From: Talpa occidentalis
Lineage: Eukaryota > Chordata > Mammalia > Eulipotyphla > Talpidae
Direction: 5' to 3'
DNA length: 64,000 bases
NCBI RefSeq assembly: GCF_014898055.3
Contig: NW_023601543.1
Location: 16,561,433-16,625,432, forward strand
The notes under the pieces were generated by a model. The model had not been told where the DNA came from and did not search any database. It saw only the letters and a list, made by a program, of their open reading frames with translations. This document shows positions 24,866-37,643 of the stretch, piece after piece (position 1 is the first letter of the stretch; every line of letters begins with the position of its first letter). The position numbers and the translations under genes are program-made.

Positions 24866-26400
24866 TTTTTTTTTTTTTTTTTGAGGTACTGTTGGCTTAC
24901 ATCATTGTGCTTTCAAAGTATAGTGTATCCCCTTCAGATGTTTTCTATACTGTTCAATACATCCAATAGTCCACTGTTGTCCATTGTGCCCACTCCCCAC
25001 TTTGTTCTCAACCCTCCTTCTTCCCCTCCTGTCACGTCAGTTCTTATAGACAGCTTTCTAGGGTTTGTTGTTAATTTGGCTCTATCTGATCCTTTGTTTT
25101 CTCTATATTCCATATATAAGTGGCACCATCCAGTATTTGTCTCATTTTATTTCTCTTAGCATAATCCCTTTCAGCTCTGTTTTTGTTGCCACAAATGGCA
25201 GTAGTTTATCTATTTCATAGCTGAGCAGTATTCCATTGTGTATATATATACCACGTCTTCCTGACCCTCACATCTCTATTTGGACACTTAGGTCATTTCT
25301 GTAGGTTGGCTATTGTAAATAGTGTTGCAATGATCATGGGAATGCATATTTCCCTTTGAATTAGTGTTTTTGTATTGTTTTTGCATTCTTAGAGTAGATA
25401 CCTAGGAGTGGAATTGTTAGGTGTATGGTAGATCCATTTTTAATCTTTTGAGATACCTCCATACTGTTTTTGATACTATTTTCCCAAAAAGAGTATAAGA
25501 GGGCGCCACTTTCTGCACATCCTTTTCAGCACTTGATAATTCTGGTCTGTTTGATATGGGCCATTCTCACACATGAGAGGAGGTATCTCATTTTAGTTTT
25601 GATTTCATTTCTCTGCCAATAAGTGATGATAAACTTCTTCGTGTACTCATTGGCTATCTGTGTAACTTCCTTGGAGAAGTGCCTATTTAGGTCTTCTGAC
25701 CATTTTTTGATTGGATTATTTGTTTTCTGTTTGCTGATTTGTATGAGTCTTTTGTAGATCTTTGATATCATCTGTGTCAGATGTATGATGTGAAACTATT
25801 TTCTACCATTCACTAGGGTATCTTTTTGCTTTAATGACAATTTCCTGTGTTGTGTAGAAGCATTTTAGTCTGGTGTATTCCCAATTGTTTATAGTCTCTT
25901 TTATTTCAGTGTATAGTTTTTGCACATATTTTGTCAAATTTACTACTAAGTGTGTCATGTTGATTCAATTGTAAGTGATATGTTTTTGTTTTGACTTAGT
26001 ATTATTCATTGCTTGTATATAATCAAATAATTTTTTTGTTGACCTGGAGTCAATTAATTTTGCTCAACTTTCTTTGGAATTATTATACCTTTTTTTAGAT
26101 TCTGTAGGATATTATATATAGATAAATATGTTGTGTGGCGATATAAAGAGCTTTGCTTCTTCCTTTCTAATATGGATGCATTTATTTCTTTTTCATGCTT
26201 TATTTCATTGGCTAGAACTTCCAGTACAACATTAAGTGTTGAAAGTGGACATTCTTTCGTGTTATCTGATCTTAGGAAAACAGCAGTCTTCTGAAATTAT
26301 ATATGATGTTTGTTGTAGGTATTTTGTCAAGTTATGTGGTTGAGGAAAGTTACTTTTTATTACTAATTTACTGATAGTTTTTATCATGAAATGGTGATAG
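24866..26400 (-). mobile_element. L1, minus strand, 3' UTR into ORF2
   Basis: A T-run at about 24866-24882 (the L1 A-tail complement) is followed by 3' UTR and ORF2 read on the minus strand. The frame at 25526-25771 contains [20 protein letters not shown] and RYLLSCVRMAHIKQ, the region just before the C-terminal Cys motif. The frame breaks several times. The outer limit near 26400 is uncertain. Confidence 0.8.
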
Positions 26401-28311
26401 TTTTGTTTTTTTTCTGGAAATGTATACATAAAATTGGTAATTTATCTTCCCTAAATATTGGTCAGAGTTACTAATTATGCTATTTATTCAGTTGTTTGGA
26501 AATTAAGTAACATGCTTCTAAATAATGCACAGACCAAAAGAAGAAATACTAAAATAATTGAAATGATTTTTTACTCAATGAAAATGAAACATATGTAATT
26601 TTATAGGATGCAACTAAAGGATTATTTAAAGGGAAATGTGCAGCATTATAAATACTTACATTAGAAAGGAAAGAAAGGTCTCAAATCAATAACCTCAGAG
26701 TCCACCTTAAGAAAGTAGAAAAGAATAACTAATTAGATAACATAAAATATTGCTGTTTTGGTAAAGCAATACTTTAGTGGTAAATCCCACCCCACTCAAA
26801 AAATGGCTATTGTTTTATATCACACAGTACAATTATGAAAATCTGCATATTAACACTTAACCATATTCAGTTGTTGCCAATGTCCTTCAAATGTTCAGGA
26901 CTCACTCAAAGATGACCTATTACATATAGCTGTATGTGTCTTAAGTCTCTGTTAATACGGAACAGTGTATTTCAGATTTACATGAAGTTTTATAAAGGTA
27001 TAAACTGAAGTTCCATAGAAAGGATAAGTTATTGGTCAACATCACAGTTGATATAAGTGCTAGGGTAAGGGTTCCTTTTCTAGTGGTATTTGTCCACTAA
27101 ATATATTGCCCCAATCTGTTGTGTGTGCAATTGAATGTGTTCTATAGGTTTCTTACCTATGTGACCAATAAAAACTATTATATCTTGTTACATCACCTAA
27201 TGCAATGCAGTAAAGATAGTAGTCGTTTGCTTGTCCACATTTGACTCTAGGTTAATAAAATGACCTACATGTTTGCAATATGACCAGAATTTAATTAGAA
27301 CTCTTTTCATTTGTTGGCCAGTGACAGCTTCCTCTACTTTGATTTTAATGTACAGGAAAATATTCTTGGTAAAATAACATATGTTTCAAAATAATTTGCT
27401 AACAAAAGGAACATTGATGTTATGCCCTTTTACCTGACATAAACTAAATCATACGTTATCAAAGAAAAACTGCTTTAAGGAATTTACCTGAGTGAGAAAT
27501 TGTCCTTGTGAGTTTTAGAGTTGTGATTTCATTGACATTTCAGGTGTTATTTTTTGAGATTAACTTGAGTTTTCTATTATTGAAATGAAGATTTTTCCCC
27601 CCACCTGAGTAATGGAATGGGCAAAAGATGTTTGAAATTAAGTGGTCATAAGCAATTTATTATTGAGAAAGAAAAATAAAGTCTTTAAAGAACTTCAATT
27701 CATTCTTTCATAGAAGAACATAATCCATGCAAATTCCAACTTTCTTGCAATTCAAGTAAGTTCTACAATAGAGGAATAAACCTCTTAACAAGATTGAATT
27801 TGCTATTGTGCATGTTACAAGCTGAACAAACAGAGATTGGGGAAGGCTCTGTTCATTCATGTGCCTCCTTTAAAAAACAAATACAAGTTTAATATAAATG
27901 GAAATGAGGGCAACATTAGTATGAACACAAATCTTGATCCATTGTAACCTAATAATGAAAACCATACTTTTTTGAGGCTGGATAAATGGATAACGTCATA
28001 CATTTTAGAATCGAATTCATCGCTGTTTTGTTAAAATTTTCTTCTTTTCTGAATTTTACTTTGCATCATGGGATAACAATTTCTTGCAGTGAAAGTCTTG
28101 AATGCTTATATGCAAAATTAAATAGGGTGATTAGAAATAATGATGCAAAAATGTACAAAGATTATAGAACAAAACATAAAGACCAGTTTTATAAAATTCT
28201 ATCTTTATAATCTTTATACTATCAAAATACCATAGCTAATGGTTGTACTCAAACACTCAAACATTTGTCCTGCTACAAAGGTGTGATCATAGCAACAACA
28301 TTATAGAGGGC

Positions 28312-28313
<2 letters not shown>
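26401..28313. other. Intergenic, no gene seen
   Basis: AT-rich unique sequence without a recognisable repeat. No frame beyond about 75 codons. Confidence 0.5.

Positions 28314-28348
<35 letters not shown>
28314..28348. repeat. (TG)n microsatellite
   Basis: About 17 uninterrupted TG units. Likely length-polymorphic. Confidence 0.95.
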
Positions 28349-28351
<3 letters not shown>

Positions 28352-28595
28352 TGAGCAAGTAGGACTGAAATACTACCATTAATCTGGGAAATGATAATTT
28401 CTGAAGTCAAGAGATGTGGTTTGTTTCTTACTCCAAAGGAAGAACGTCATATAACTCTGTATCTTATTAACAACTTTTAAAAAAGTATCAGTCAAAAATT
28501 AACTTCTGATTTGTAAAAAGTAAAATTTTTATTGCAAAAAGTGATGTTCCTTTGTGTAACCCATAAATAACTTAGATTAAGACATTTAAAATATA

Positions 28596-28836
28596 GGGAC
28601 CTCCCTGGTGGCGCAGGTGGTTGAGTGCAGCGCTGTGAAGCTGTCCACTGTCTCTGCAGTGCTGGTTTGATCCCCGCCAGCCTCGGAGCAACCCACATGG
28701 TGAACAGAACTCTCCTGTCTCGCCCGCTGCTCCCCTCAGCAGTGTATTTCGTCAGTCTGCATGTTCTGTTCCCGCCTCTGTCTCTGGTGAATCCCCTCAC
28801 CCTCCTGCGCCTTTGGCCTGTACCCTTGTTCTTGTA

Positions 28837-28895
<59 letters not shown>

Positions 28896-28909
28896 ATCTT
28901 TTTTAAAAA
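28596..28909 (+). mobile_element. tRNA-derived SINE with long ATAA tail
   Basis: Starts GGGACCTCCCTGGTGGCGCA. The type B body ends 'ctgtacccttgttcttgtat'. The tail has expanded to about 16 TAAA units (28835-28898). The target 'AAGACATTTAAAATATA' is duplicated on both sides (28579-28595 and from 28910). Confidence 0.95.
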
Positions 28910-29044
28910 AGACATTTAAAATATAAATGTGCTTCAGCTTTCTGATTTGACTGTATAGGGAGTCTTTGGAAATGACTTGGGTTGGAACATGTGAATAATC
29001 AAAAATGTAAGCATTGTGGATTTGTTAAATGTGTTTGTTTATCG

Positions 29045-29125
29045 TGTAGGCAGTACCTCTCAGTGGATTATTGTGAAGATTAGATGAAATAATTTATGTA
29101 AAATATCCAGCACAGTGCTTGTGAA
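29045..29125 (+). mobile_element. MIR fragment
   Basis: 'tattgtgaagattagatgaaa' followed by 'cagcacagtgcttg' is the 3' half of MIR. Confidence 0.6.
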
Positions 29126-30690
29126 GCCAGAACTTCAGATCTCAAAAGTGCTAACTTCCTTGGAGTGGAAAGGTTTCCCTTGTGACTCAAGCCAAATGCA
29201 TATAATCACAATATGCATTTATGAGGGAGGGTATCCCACAATATAAGCATATAATTTGATTGATAATCAAAGGATATAGGTTAAGAATCTCTTGATAAGG
29301 CGCAGGAGACTGGCAAGATAGAGGGGAGGGCCTGGTTTCAAGAGTCCCTGGCAGCTGTCTTTCTGCAGGGAGGGAAGGCCACTTCTCAATGAAGAAATCC
29401 CTGACAGTTTTCACCAAAACCTGAAGACTTCAGGACTACCAGTGTGAAGTCCATAAGTGTCAAAAATTAGTTTAAATTCAGTGCCTATATTTATATCACC
29501 TTCAGAGGCAATTTTCAGGACCACCTGTCAATTTTATTTTAGGGAGAGCATTTCGGTACAGCCAAGTTTTTATCTTTCCTTGCTTCTCACATGTCTGTTT
29601 ATCAGTGTCTCGATAAACAAGTGGTTACTTTTTTAATTAATAACTTGAGTGGCACTATCTCAATTGCCCCCATGTCTCAATCAGTCAGGGTCATTACAAT
29701 GTCATACATATGACATCTTGTTACTATTATTTTGCTAAAAGGGCAGGCAAATTTTTTTCCTAATTTTCCTTTATCTTAGATTTAAACTCAATAGATAATT
29801 TTGCATTATATTAAAAATCATACCATAATACTTACTTTTAAAAACCAGAAATAAATTTAAAACATCTCAAAATTATACATGGTTTTATTAAGTGTGAGGT
29901 ATTTTTTTTCTTATCTATATATACCTCATTTAATTTTTAGCACATTATGTATGTTAATATACACTGGAGAAATATTTAATAGTCTGGGGAAACTATATTA
30001 ATTATGATAGGGTTTATTGTTCTAAACTAGTATAGTAATTCATGAGATGATAGCACTTTATGATGAAAGAGGTATATATTGAATGCTGAAGGAATAGTGT
30101 TCCCTGTAGGAATATATGAATTGATACGAACTAGAAAAGTTGTTTCATGACTTTAAAAATTCTAATAGGATGTTCAAAATGCTTGTCAGATACTGTATTA
30201 TATGCCATATTTCTAAGTTTTAGAAAAAGCATTGTATACTCTTATTTGTATGTTCTAAATTATTTATTTTTGCCTTGAATCTTTCTCCAATGATTTGAAA
30301 TAATTTAGTCAATACTTTTCCTATTGGGATCAAATAGACATGTCCACTAAAAGTGGCCTATGAAGAAATAAACTTCATATATAATTTGTCTGAGGAAAGA
30401 ATTTTGGCAAATTAATTGTCCATCCTACTATTCACAAATTTGTTACAAGTTTCTCATTAATTGGTTTTTACAATATATGTAATTGTGTTTGTAAAATTTA
30501 CTTAGAAAAATTCCTAAGTTGACTTCTCCTCCAGAATATTATACTTAAAGTAATGTTTGTTTAATCACAATGCATTTTCTAAATGTATTGATGAATTTGC
30601 TAAAACCATTAGTAACCTAATAGTTACATACTTTTTTTCAGACATTTCTACAAATCAGAGTACCAAAACACCTCTAGCCTAACTTTATCA
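29126..30690. other. Intergenic, no gene seen
   Basis: AT-rich unique sequence. A slightly G+C-richer patch at 29290-29430 may be an unrecognised old repeat. Confidence 0.5.
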
Positions 30691-30696
30691 TTCTTT

Positions 30697-30968
30697 TTTT
30701 TTTAAGATTTATTTATTTTTATACAAGAGCTGGGGCACAGGCCAGAGGCGCAGGAGGGTGAGAGGATTCACCAGAGACAGAGCAGGGAGCAGAACAGGCA
30801 GACGACAGAAATACACTGCTGAGGGGGAGGAGAGCAGCGGGCGTCACATGAGAGGTCTGCTGTGCCATGTGGGATTCTTGCTGGCCAGTGGGGATCAAAC
30901 CCGTACTGTAGAGGCCACAGATAGCTTCACAGCACGGCACTCAACCTACTGCTTCACCAGGGAGGCCC
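30697..30968 (-). mobile_element. tRNA-derived SINE, tail type B
   Basis: Minus-strand copy, T-run and 'aagatttatttattttta' on the left, head complement 'ttcaccagggaggccc' on the right. The target CCTAACTTTATCATTCTTT is repeated around 30679-30696 and 30967-30985. Confidence 0.95.
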
Positions 30969-30985
30969 TAACTTTATCATTCTTT

Positions 30986-31682
30986 ATTCTTTATTTTAGT
31001 TTGCATATTATCCTTTTCTTCATCTTTATTTGTGCCACATGGCATTTAAAGATAACCCATTGATTTATCAAGTACTAGTTGAGGGATTTTATTTCTGACA
31101 TTAAGGTGTTAACTTTTTGCAGGGTAGAGCTTCTGTACTTATTTGAGTTGATCATTAGTTTACTCTAAAAATCTCAAGGAAGATTATCAAGGAATTGATT
31201 AACTCAATTAGACTGGGAATTCCTGACTGCTGTGTTGCTTGCTAGGAACCATAATAAAACAATTAGGATTAATTAAAAATTAGCCAGATTGATTAGAATA
31301 TATGAATTAGTACGTGGTTATCATAGCTAATATTCTGATTTTGCCAGTGAGTGTTCTCTCTCTCTCAACCCATGCCCTCATGATACAACTTGACAATTTC
31401 AAGCTGAAGCTATGATACTACCACATACATTTCCTAATGGACTTTTCTGGTGCTCACGTTCTCTGCTTTGCCTTAGGGGCTGAAATAGTGGTCCTTTTTG
31501 TGCTCCTTACTACCTGAGATAAATTTCAATGCTACAACAAGGCACTTTGGTAACTTATTTTCATTAGACTGTGGAGAAATGTTCATGCACCAGTAAGTTC
31601 GAACTTCATTTAGAATGTAAGCAGGCTACCAAAAACAACTTTAAAAAAAAAATCAAGCAAAAGCAAACAAACAAGAAATCAC
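30986..31682. other. Intergenic, no gene seen
   Basis: AT-rich unique sequence, no recognisable feature. Confidence 0.5.
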
Positions 31683-32268
31683 TCTAAACAAAAGACAAAT
31701 ACCAAATTTCCACATATATGTGGAAAATAGAGAAACGAAGCAAAGGGTCAAGTAAAGCCCAATTAATAAGAAACCCAAGAAATCTGACTATAAAACTGAC
31801 CCTGCCAGAGAAGTGGAAGGGAAGGATGAGAACGACGTCGGAAGGTAGCATAACAGAGTATGGTGGAGGACTGTGGGTGTTTCGGTGATGGGTGTGGTGT
31901 GCTAACAACACCTAAAAGGTGAGATACTAGGGCCTCCCTGCTGGTGCAAGGGGTTAAGCACTGTACTATGAAGCTATCCGCAGCCTCTGCAGCACGAGTT
32001 CGATCCCTGGCCGGCCAGGGAGCTACCCACATGGTGCAGCAGACCTCTCCTGTCTCGCCCGCTGCTCTCCTCAGCAGTGTATTTCAGTAGACCCGCCTGT
32101 TCTGCTCCCTACTCTGTCGCTGGTGAATCCTCTCACAATCCATACCTTTGGCCTGTACCCCAGTTCTTGTATGCATAAATAAATCTTAAAAGAAAAAAAG
32201 CAAAGGTGAGAAACTATACCTCTAAAACATGAAGTGTAAAGCAATGTTACCTGAAAAAGAAAAAAAAA
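31683..32268 (+). mobile_element. L1 3' UTR split by a SINE
   Basis: 31683-31929 and 32202-32268 together form one L1 3' end: 'atatgtggaaaatagagaaa', 'gcaaagggtcaagtaaagcc', 'gaggactgtgggtg', then after the SINE 'ctctaaaacatgaagtg' and an A-run at 32258-32270. The SINE in the middle is younger. Confidence 0.85.
31930..32201 (+). mobile_element. tRNA-derived SINE nested in L1, tail type B
   Basis: Starts GGGCCTCCCTGCTGGTGCAA, B box 'gttcgatccctgg', tail 'ttgtatgcataaataaatc'. The flanks repeat AAAGGTGAGATACTA / AAAGGTGAGAAACTA (one mismatch), confirming insertion into the L1. Confidence 0.95.
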
Positions 32269-32270
32269 AA

Positions 32271-33780
32271 AGTCAGTGGTGTCTATACAACAGAAATAAA
32301 CAATCTAAAATGGAAATTAAGAAAGCAATAGTACATTTTTTTTACTAGTTATAATGTATGCTGTAGTGAAACATCCAGATTCCTGCTCACTTTAAGACGT
32401 GGTTTCATTCACCCAGTTGCACTGTACTCAGCTTAAAGGAGTTGCTTCCCCTAAGGCAGCACTATTTCCCTGGGAGCATCCTGCATCAAGTGACTTGTTG
32501 ATGAAGGAGATAAAAAGGTTGGGTAACCTTGTCTCTATTTGGGGCAACTGGTTTAGGATCATCCCAGCTACAAATAGGCTAAATATAATTTTCATTTATT
32601 ATATATTTTCTATGGTAATTAAGAATTTTTAAGCAATGGATTTGTTGAAAATAATCATTATTTTCAATGATTACCATCTCTTTGTAATCCATACTGCCTA
32701 TTATGCATTACTTAAGCACACTGTAGTAAAAGAATTTGGAATAAAGTTCCTTGTGTTATAACAAAGGGCTCTTGAGGATGCACATTGTACATTTCCACTA
32801 ATAAGGATTTAATCAACCCTTAAACATTTTTTTTCCTGCTTATTATAACATCAAGCAACCTCCGAGAAATGCCAAGAAGAATAGGAAATGTTGGTTGAAT
32901 TTTCATCAGCTAGCCTGACAGTTGGAAAGTTGATAGCTTACCTCAAGTGACATCTGTAAAATGAAAGCAAAATTAATTAGAAATCTTAACTTCTGGAAGG
33001 TAGACAAACATGTCTTTTCTTATCTTGTCTCTTTGACAACCATCTGCCTTCTCTATATGAACATCGAATAGAAGAAAATAGTATTTAAAACTAAAATTAT
33101 ACACACATGCATGCACAACACACCATGAAAAGAGAAGCTAATTAGGACACACTTGCTTTGTTTGTATATTTTGGAAAGTATTAATGCTAGAAATGGAAAA
33201 AATCTTGTTATTGACCAAAAATCAATGGTAGAGAATACTGAAATTGTTGTTATCCTGCATAACTAATTATTCCTTAGTGGCATTTAATTACCTGGCAGAA
33301 GAAATTATGTATCTTCACATTAATTTAAGAAGAAATTGTTATTAAAAAGTAACTTGTATTCTGTTTCCCAGAATGGAAATAGCTTTCAATTCCCTCTGCT
33401 TATATAGATAATAGATTCTTATTATAAAAAAAATTGGTTATAGAAAAAACATAAATATTAAGCTAAAATTTACTTGTAGAATTAATCAGTGTTCACTGTT
33501 TTGTGTCTGTCCTTTCACGGATATGTGTTATGTATCTGTACACAAGTAATTTATACATAATGAGTAGTGCTACATTTGCTGTGTTTATATATTTCTGTAT
33601 GCAAAAAGTCGTGAACATCTTTCCTTGTAAATAAATATAGACCTAAAATCTAATTTTAAATGGCTGCATACTTTCCCATTATATGGCCATATCAGATTTT
33701 ATTCAAATGATCCCCAAGTAAAGGACTTGCAGATTGTGCTAGTTTTTATTTAATGTATAAGAAACTTCATTAAATATAGT
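32271..33780. other. Intergenic, no gene seen
   Basis: AT-rich. About 33450-33720 reads like an old interspersed repeat that I cannot assign. No gene. Confidence 0.45.
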
Positions 33781-33795
33781 AAGATAAACATAGAG

Positions 33796-33797
33796 AT

Positions 33798-33841
<44 letters not shown>
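33796..33841. repeat. (GATA)n microsatellite
   Basis: About eleven GATA/ATAG units without interruption. Probably polymorphic. Confidence 0.95.
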
Positions 33842-35299
33842 TGCATTTATTTGCTTATCTCCTTAGAGCACTGATTTCTTTAGAATACTTTATCACACTG
33901 GAATTTTGGGGTCAAAGGGTATTAGTACTAAATGTAGTACTACTCATTTTTTTAACTAAAAGCAGCTTGCATTCAGCTATCAATTCATTCATTTTCTTTA
34001 CAGTTCTTTTATGTAAAAATTAGTTGTAGAGAAATGTATGAGTCCAAAGTGTAGAATGCTATCAGCTTTGACAAGTGTATATACCTGTGTAATTCATATC
34101 TTTACAAAGACATAGAACATTTCCCTCATTGTAGAAAGTTTCCTCATTCACCATTACAGTCAAAAATGTCCTTTAGGTTGAATTGGTATAGTGGTAAGTT
34201 CTGTATTTCCTAACTCAGCTTCTGATTGGTTGTTTAGCCATTATGGAAAAATGAATATGGTAAGTTCCAACTACTGTTGTATGGTCAGTTGAATGTCTAC
34301 CTATATCATCTTGCCCCAGGCATTGGTGAGTATTAGATTCTCAACAGCTTTCATGAATAGCACCCAGTGCATTTTCCTATATGATATTCAAGTTAGGTGC
34401 AACAGACCAGTTACTTAGGCAAATTCCATACAAGTTAGAACATTACTCTGCTCCCTCTAGTTTGGAAGAGAGAACTGGAAACTGGGATCTTGTCTTCTCC
34501 ATATCAAGAACATGCCGCACAGGATAGGGATTTGGGGAGTGGTGAGTAAAATACCAAGAAATTTTCTACCATTTGAATTCTGTTTTTTCTTGATTAGGCA
34601 TTTGCTTGGTAGCTGTAGGCCTCTGATTGTTTTCTAGAGCTCCTATAAAGTTACCATAGTCATTCTCTAGGTTATTTTGTTTTGTTTTGTTTTGAATGTT
34701 TCCATGGGTATATGAGGATCTGGAATCTCCTAGTCCGCTATTTGGCTGATGTCACCTTTGAATCACTAATGTTTAAACACCCTCAAAATGATTAGAAATA
34801 TTAAGTGCAATGATTATGAATTGATTACATTTTAATTATTTAAAATATGTTTCTGAATCTGTTGAACTCGAGAAACATCATTATCAATGTCAGTCCATTA
34901 ACATCAGCATGCTCTTTGGTTTTTTAAAATTGCTGTTTCTCACTCAATCACAGTCAAGTGAATTATTGTTAATCCACAAATCATTCTACCAAGTTCTTAC
35001 AAACCTCAGAACATCTATAGTCATATAACCAAATAGACTAAATCAATTTGTCTCCTAAACTGTACCACTTACTAGGACACACGCACCATAAATTTACCAT
35101 CCAGGTTCACAATCAAGAATGTGTATATCTCTCTTCATACTTCAACCAACTCTTTTCTAGAAATAATTCACATATATTCTATGTTCCCAATTTTGTCATG
35201 CCTGCAAGGAACTCAGTATTTTATACTACCTCCCAAATTCCATAAGGGATTTCATATCCCTGTTTTCTAGTTCTGTTAGGAATCTTTCACTGGGAGTAA
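33842..35299. other. Intergenic with an old L1 scrap
   Basis: 'gctttgacaagtgtatatacc' to 'gtagaaagtttcctc' (34065-34145) resembles an old L1 3' end. The remainder is unassigned and has no gene. Confidence 0.45.
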
Positions 35300-35300
35300 T

Positions 35301-35569
35301 TTTTTTTTAAGATTTATTTTTTATTTATACAAGTGATGGGGTACAGGCCAGATGCATGGGAGGGTGAGAGGATTCACCAGAGCCAGAGCGGGGAGCAGAA
35401 CAGGCAGACTGACTGAAACACACTGCTGAGGGGAGCAGTAGGAGAGATAGGAGAGGTCTTCCTCGCCATGTGGGATTCTCGCCGGCCGGCCGGGATGGAA
35501 CCCGCGCTGTAGAGGCTGCAAACAGCTTCACAGTGCGGCACTCAACCATCTGTGCCAACAGGGAGGACC
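35301..35569 (-). mobile_element. tRNA-derived SINE, tail type B
   Basis: Minus-strand copy with T-run left and 'aacagggaggacc' right. The target 'TCACTGGGAGTAATTTT' (35287 on) is repeated with one change at 35570-35586. Confidence 0.95.
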
Positions 35570-35586
35570 TCACTGGGGGTAATTTT

Positions 35587-36810
35587 GCCTAGAAAATGGA
35601 CAATATTATAAGAATAGATATAAAGCAAGGTTTATACATTCAAGTCAAGTCACTGAAACTCTCTTATATCTTAAACATAAGTATCATCTTAATATTGCCT
35701 TTCTGTCAACCTATGAAATGTGGCTAGTTAGACTTTGTATAATCATTTAATTAGAGCTAATGCTGTGGATTATTCTCAATATTGGAATACTCTGTATGTT
35801 CTGAGAACATCTGTTGTACCTTATCATTAATCTCTAATCCAAGAATGAACATATTTTTCTACAAGTTTCCTGGCCAATAGCATCATATTATCTAATTGAG
35901 ACCCAGTACTCAGCTTGTCAAATCTTAGTATTTTTCACTTGTGCTAGAGTGAGTTTTAGTTTGGGCTAAATTACACTATCGATTTAGTAATTTGGTTTTA
36001 ATTAGTTATATTCACTTAATTGTTTCCAGGTCTATCATGACATTTAAAAATGGGGTTGTGGAAATTTATTTCACACTTTGAAGGTTTTAGTATGTCTTTT
36101 TAAAAAATTCATCGCTTCTACTCTTCAACTTTGTGTAGAAGCTTTAGTCAAATGAATGTCTTGTAATTGATTTTTACATATAGGTTTGTTTTAAAGAGTG
36201 AGTATCTTCAACAAATTTCTTCAACCAGACATAAAAACTGTTATATGCTATAGTATAAAAAGAGTCATGTCAATTATGTACAATAATCAGTTTTCTGGCT
36301 TTTTAAAAGCTACCTAGGATGAGTTTGAAGGTTAATATTATGTGAATAACTAGATAATAGTATGCCCAGATATCTGGTTAGACATTATTTCTGGGTGTGT
36401 CTGTGAGCGTGCTACCTGAAGAAATTAGCATTTGAATTAATAGACTGAGTGGAGTGTATTGCCCATCCCTTAGTCCCTGGGCATTATCTAATTCCTTGAG
36501 GACCTGAGTAGAACAAAAAATGTGGAGGAAGTGTGAATTACTTTCCTTCCTGCTAACTTAAACTGGGACACTAGTCTTCTGCTTTTGGACTGGAATTTAA
36601 ACCTTCAGCTCCTGTGGCTCTCAGGCCTTTGGACTTGAATTCTAATTATACCACTGGCTTTCCTGGCTTTCCAGCTTGCACATGGCAGACTGTGGGACTT
36701 CTTAGCCTTCATAACCATGCGAGCAAATTCCTCATAATATCTCTGTCTCTGCTCTCTCTATCAAATTATTATCTGTGCATATGTATGAAATTATTTATGT
36801 GTGATCATGT
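35587..36810. other. Intergenic, no gene seen
   Basis: AT-rich unique sequence. The 79-codon frame at 36614-36853 runs into a TG repeat and is not convincing. Confidence 0.5.
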
Positions 36811-36829
36811 GTGTGTGTGTGTGTGTGTT
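36809..36829. repeat. (TG)n microsatellite
   Basis: About ten TG units. Confidence 0.85.
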
Positions 36830-36885
36830 GGGCTAGAGAGAGAGATACACTGATGGTTAGGTTAGATGGATGGATTCCTCCTTCC

Positions 36886-37643
36886 TTTTTTTTTTTTTTA
36901 AGATCTATGTATTTATGCATACAAGAGCTGGGGTGCAGGCCAGAGATGCAGGGGGTGAGAGGATTCACCAGAGACCGAGTAGGGAACAGAACAGGCAGAT
37001 TGACTGAAATACACTGCTGAGGGGAGCAGCAAGCAAGGCAGGAGAGGTCTGCTGCACCATGTGTGTCACCCCTGGCTGGGGATCGAACTCATGCTGCAGT
37101 GGCTATGTTGTAGAGCAACCCCGATACAAAACGGGGTGCCTGACTGTGGGTCCTCACCCGCGCGCTTAAAAGGACTTATCAATGCTCTACTGCAGGCACA
37201 CGTGAAAGGTTAATAAAAGGTTTATTTACAAGGGAAAGGGAAATGAGGAAATGTACAGCTCTGGGAGAAAAGTGGGAGACAAAGTTTTAAATGAGTCCTA
37301 CCCGATCCGCCGATCAGGAATCCCAAAATGGCGCTCTGAGAGCTGGCCGCCAGCCAGGAGCGGTGAAGCCAGGAGGCGAGCGATCGCGAGCCAGAGAGCG
37401 AGCAAGGCCCACGTGTTTGGTTTTTATATCCAACCTGGCTGCCCAACTCCACCCTCAGGTCCCAGCCACCCTCCCCTTGGTGGTGATGGGATTTGTCTTT
37501 CCCAATGTCCTGATGGCTTTAGTCTGGAGTGGGGGTGGAGTCCACAAAGCCTGTATGAGATTATCTCAGGACATCCTTTCCCCCTAACAGCTATGGATAC
37601 CTTCATAGTGTTGCATCTTATCCCATTGTGCCAGCAGGGAGGC
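36886..37643 (-). mobile_element. tRNA-derived SINE split by an LTR, tail type B
   Basis: 36886-37105 is the tail and body complement ('agatctatgtatttatgcat', 'gagctggggtgcaggcc'). The remaining head complement continues at 37594-37643 ('ccattgtgccagcagggaggc'). The break coincides exactly with the solo LTR and its 4-bp duplication, so the SINE was present first. Confidence 0.93.
37106..37589 (-). mobile_element. Solo LTR of a class I (gammaretrovirus-like) ERV
   Basis: A 484-bp unit bounded by TGTT...AACA inverted ends and by the 4-bp target duplication GCTA (37102-37105 and 37590-37593); 4-bp duplications are usual for class I ERVs. In its own (minus) orientation it begins TGTTAGGGGG and has a TATA box (TATAAAAA, complement of 37421-37428). 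A G+C- and CpG-rich segment at the expected U3/R start contains CGATCGC, the polyadenylation signal AATAAA lies at 37221-37226, and it ends CTACAACA. No internal retroviral genes are present, so this is the product of recombination between two LTRs. The surviving CpGs suggest a fairly recent insertion. The frames across it are not genes. Confidence 0.9.

Noticed and set aside
28314..28348. Possible Z-DNA regulatory element at the TG array
   Set aside because: Simple microsatellites of this length are common; nothing nearby supports a function.
34155..34195. tRNA-like stretch 'ggttgaattggtatagtgg'
   Set aside because: A short resemblance to a tRNA A-box region only; no B box at the right distance and no cloverleaf could be drawn.
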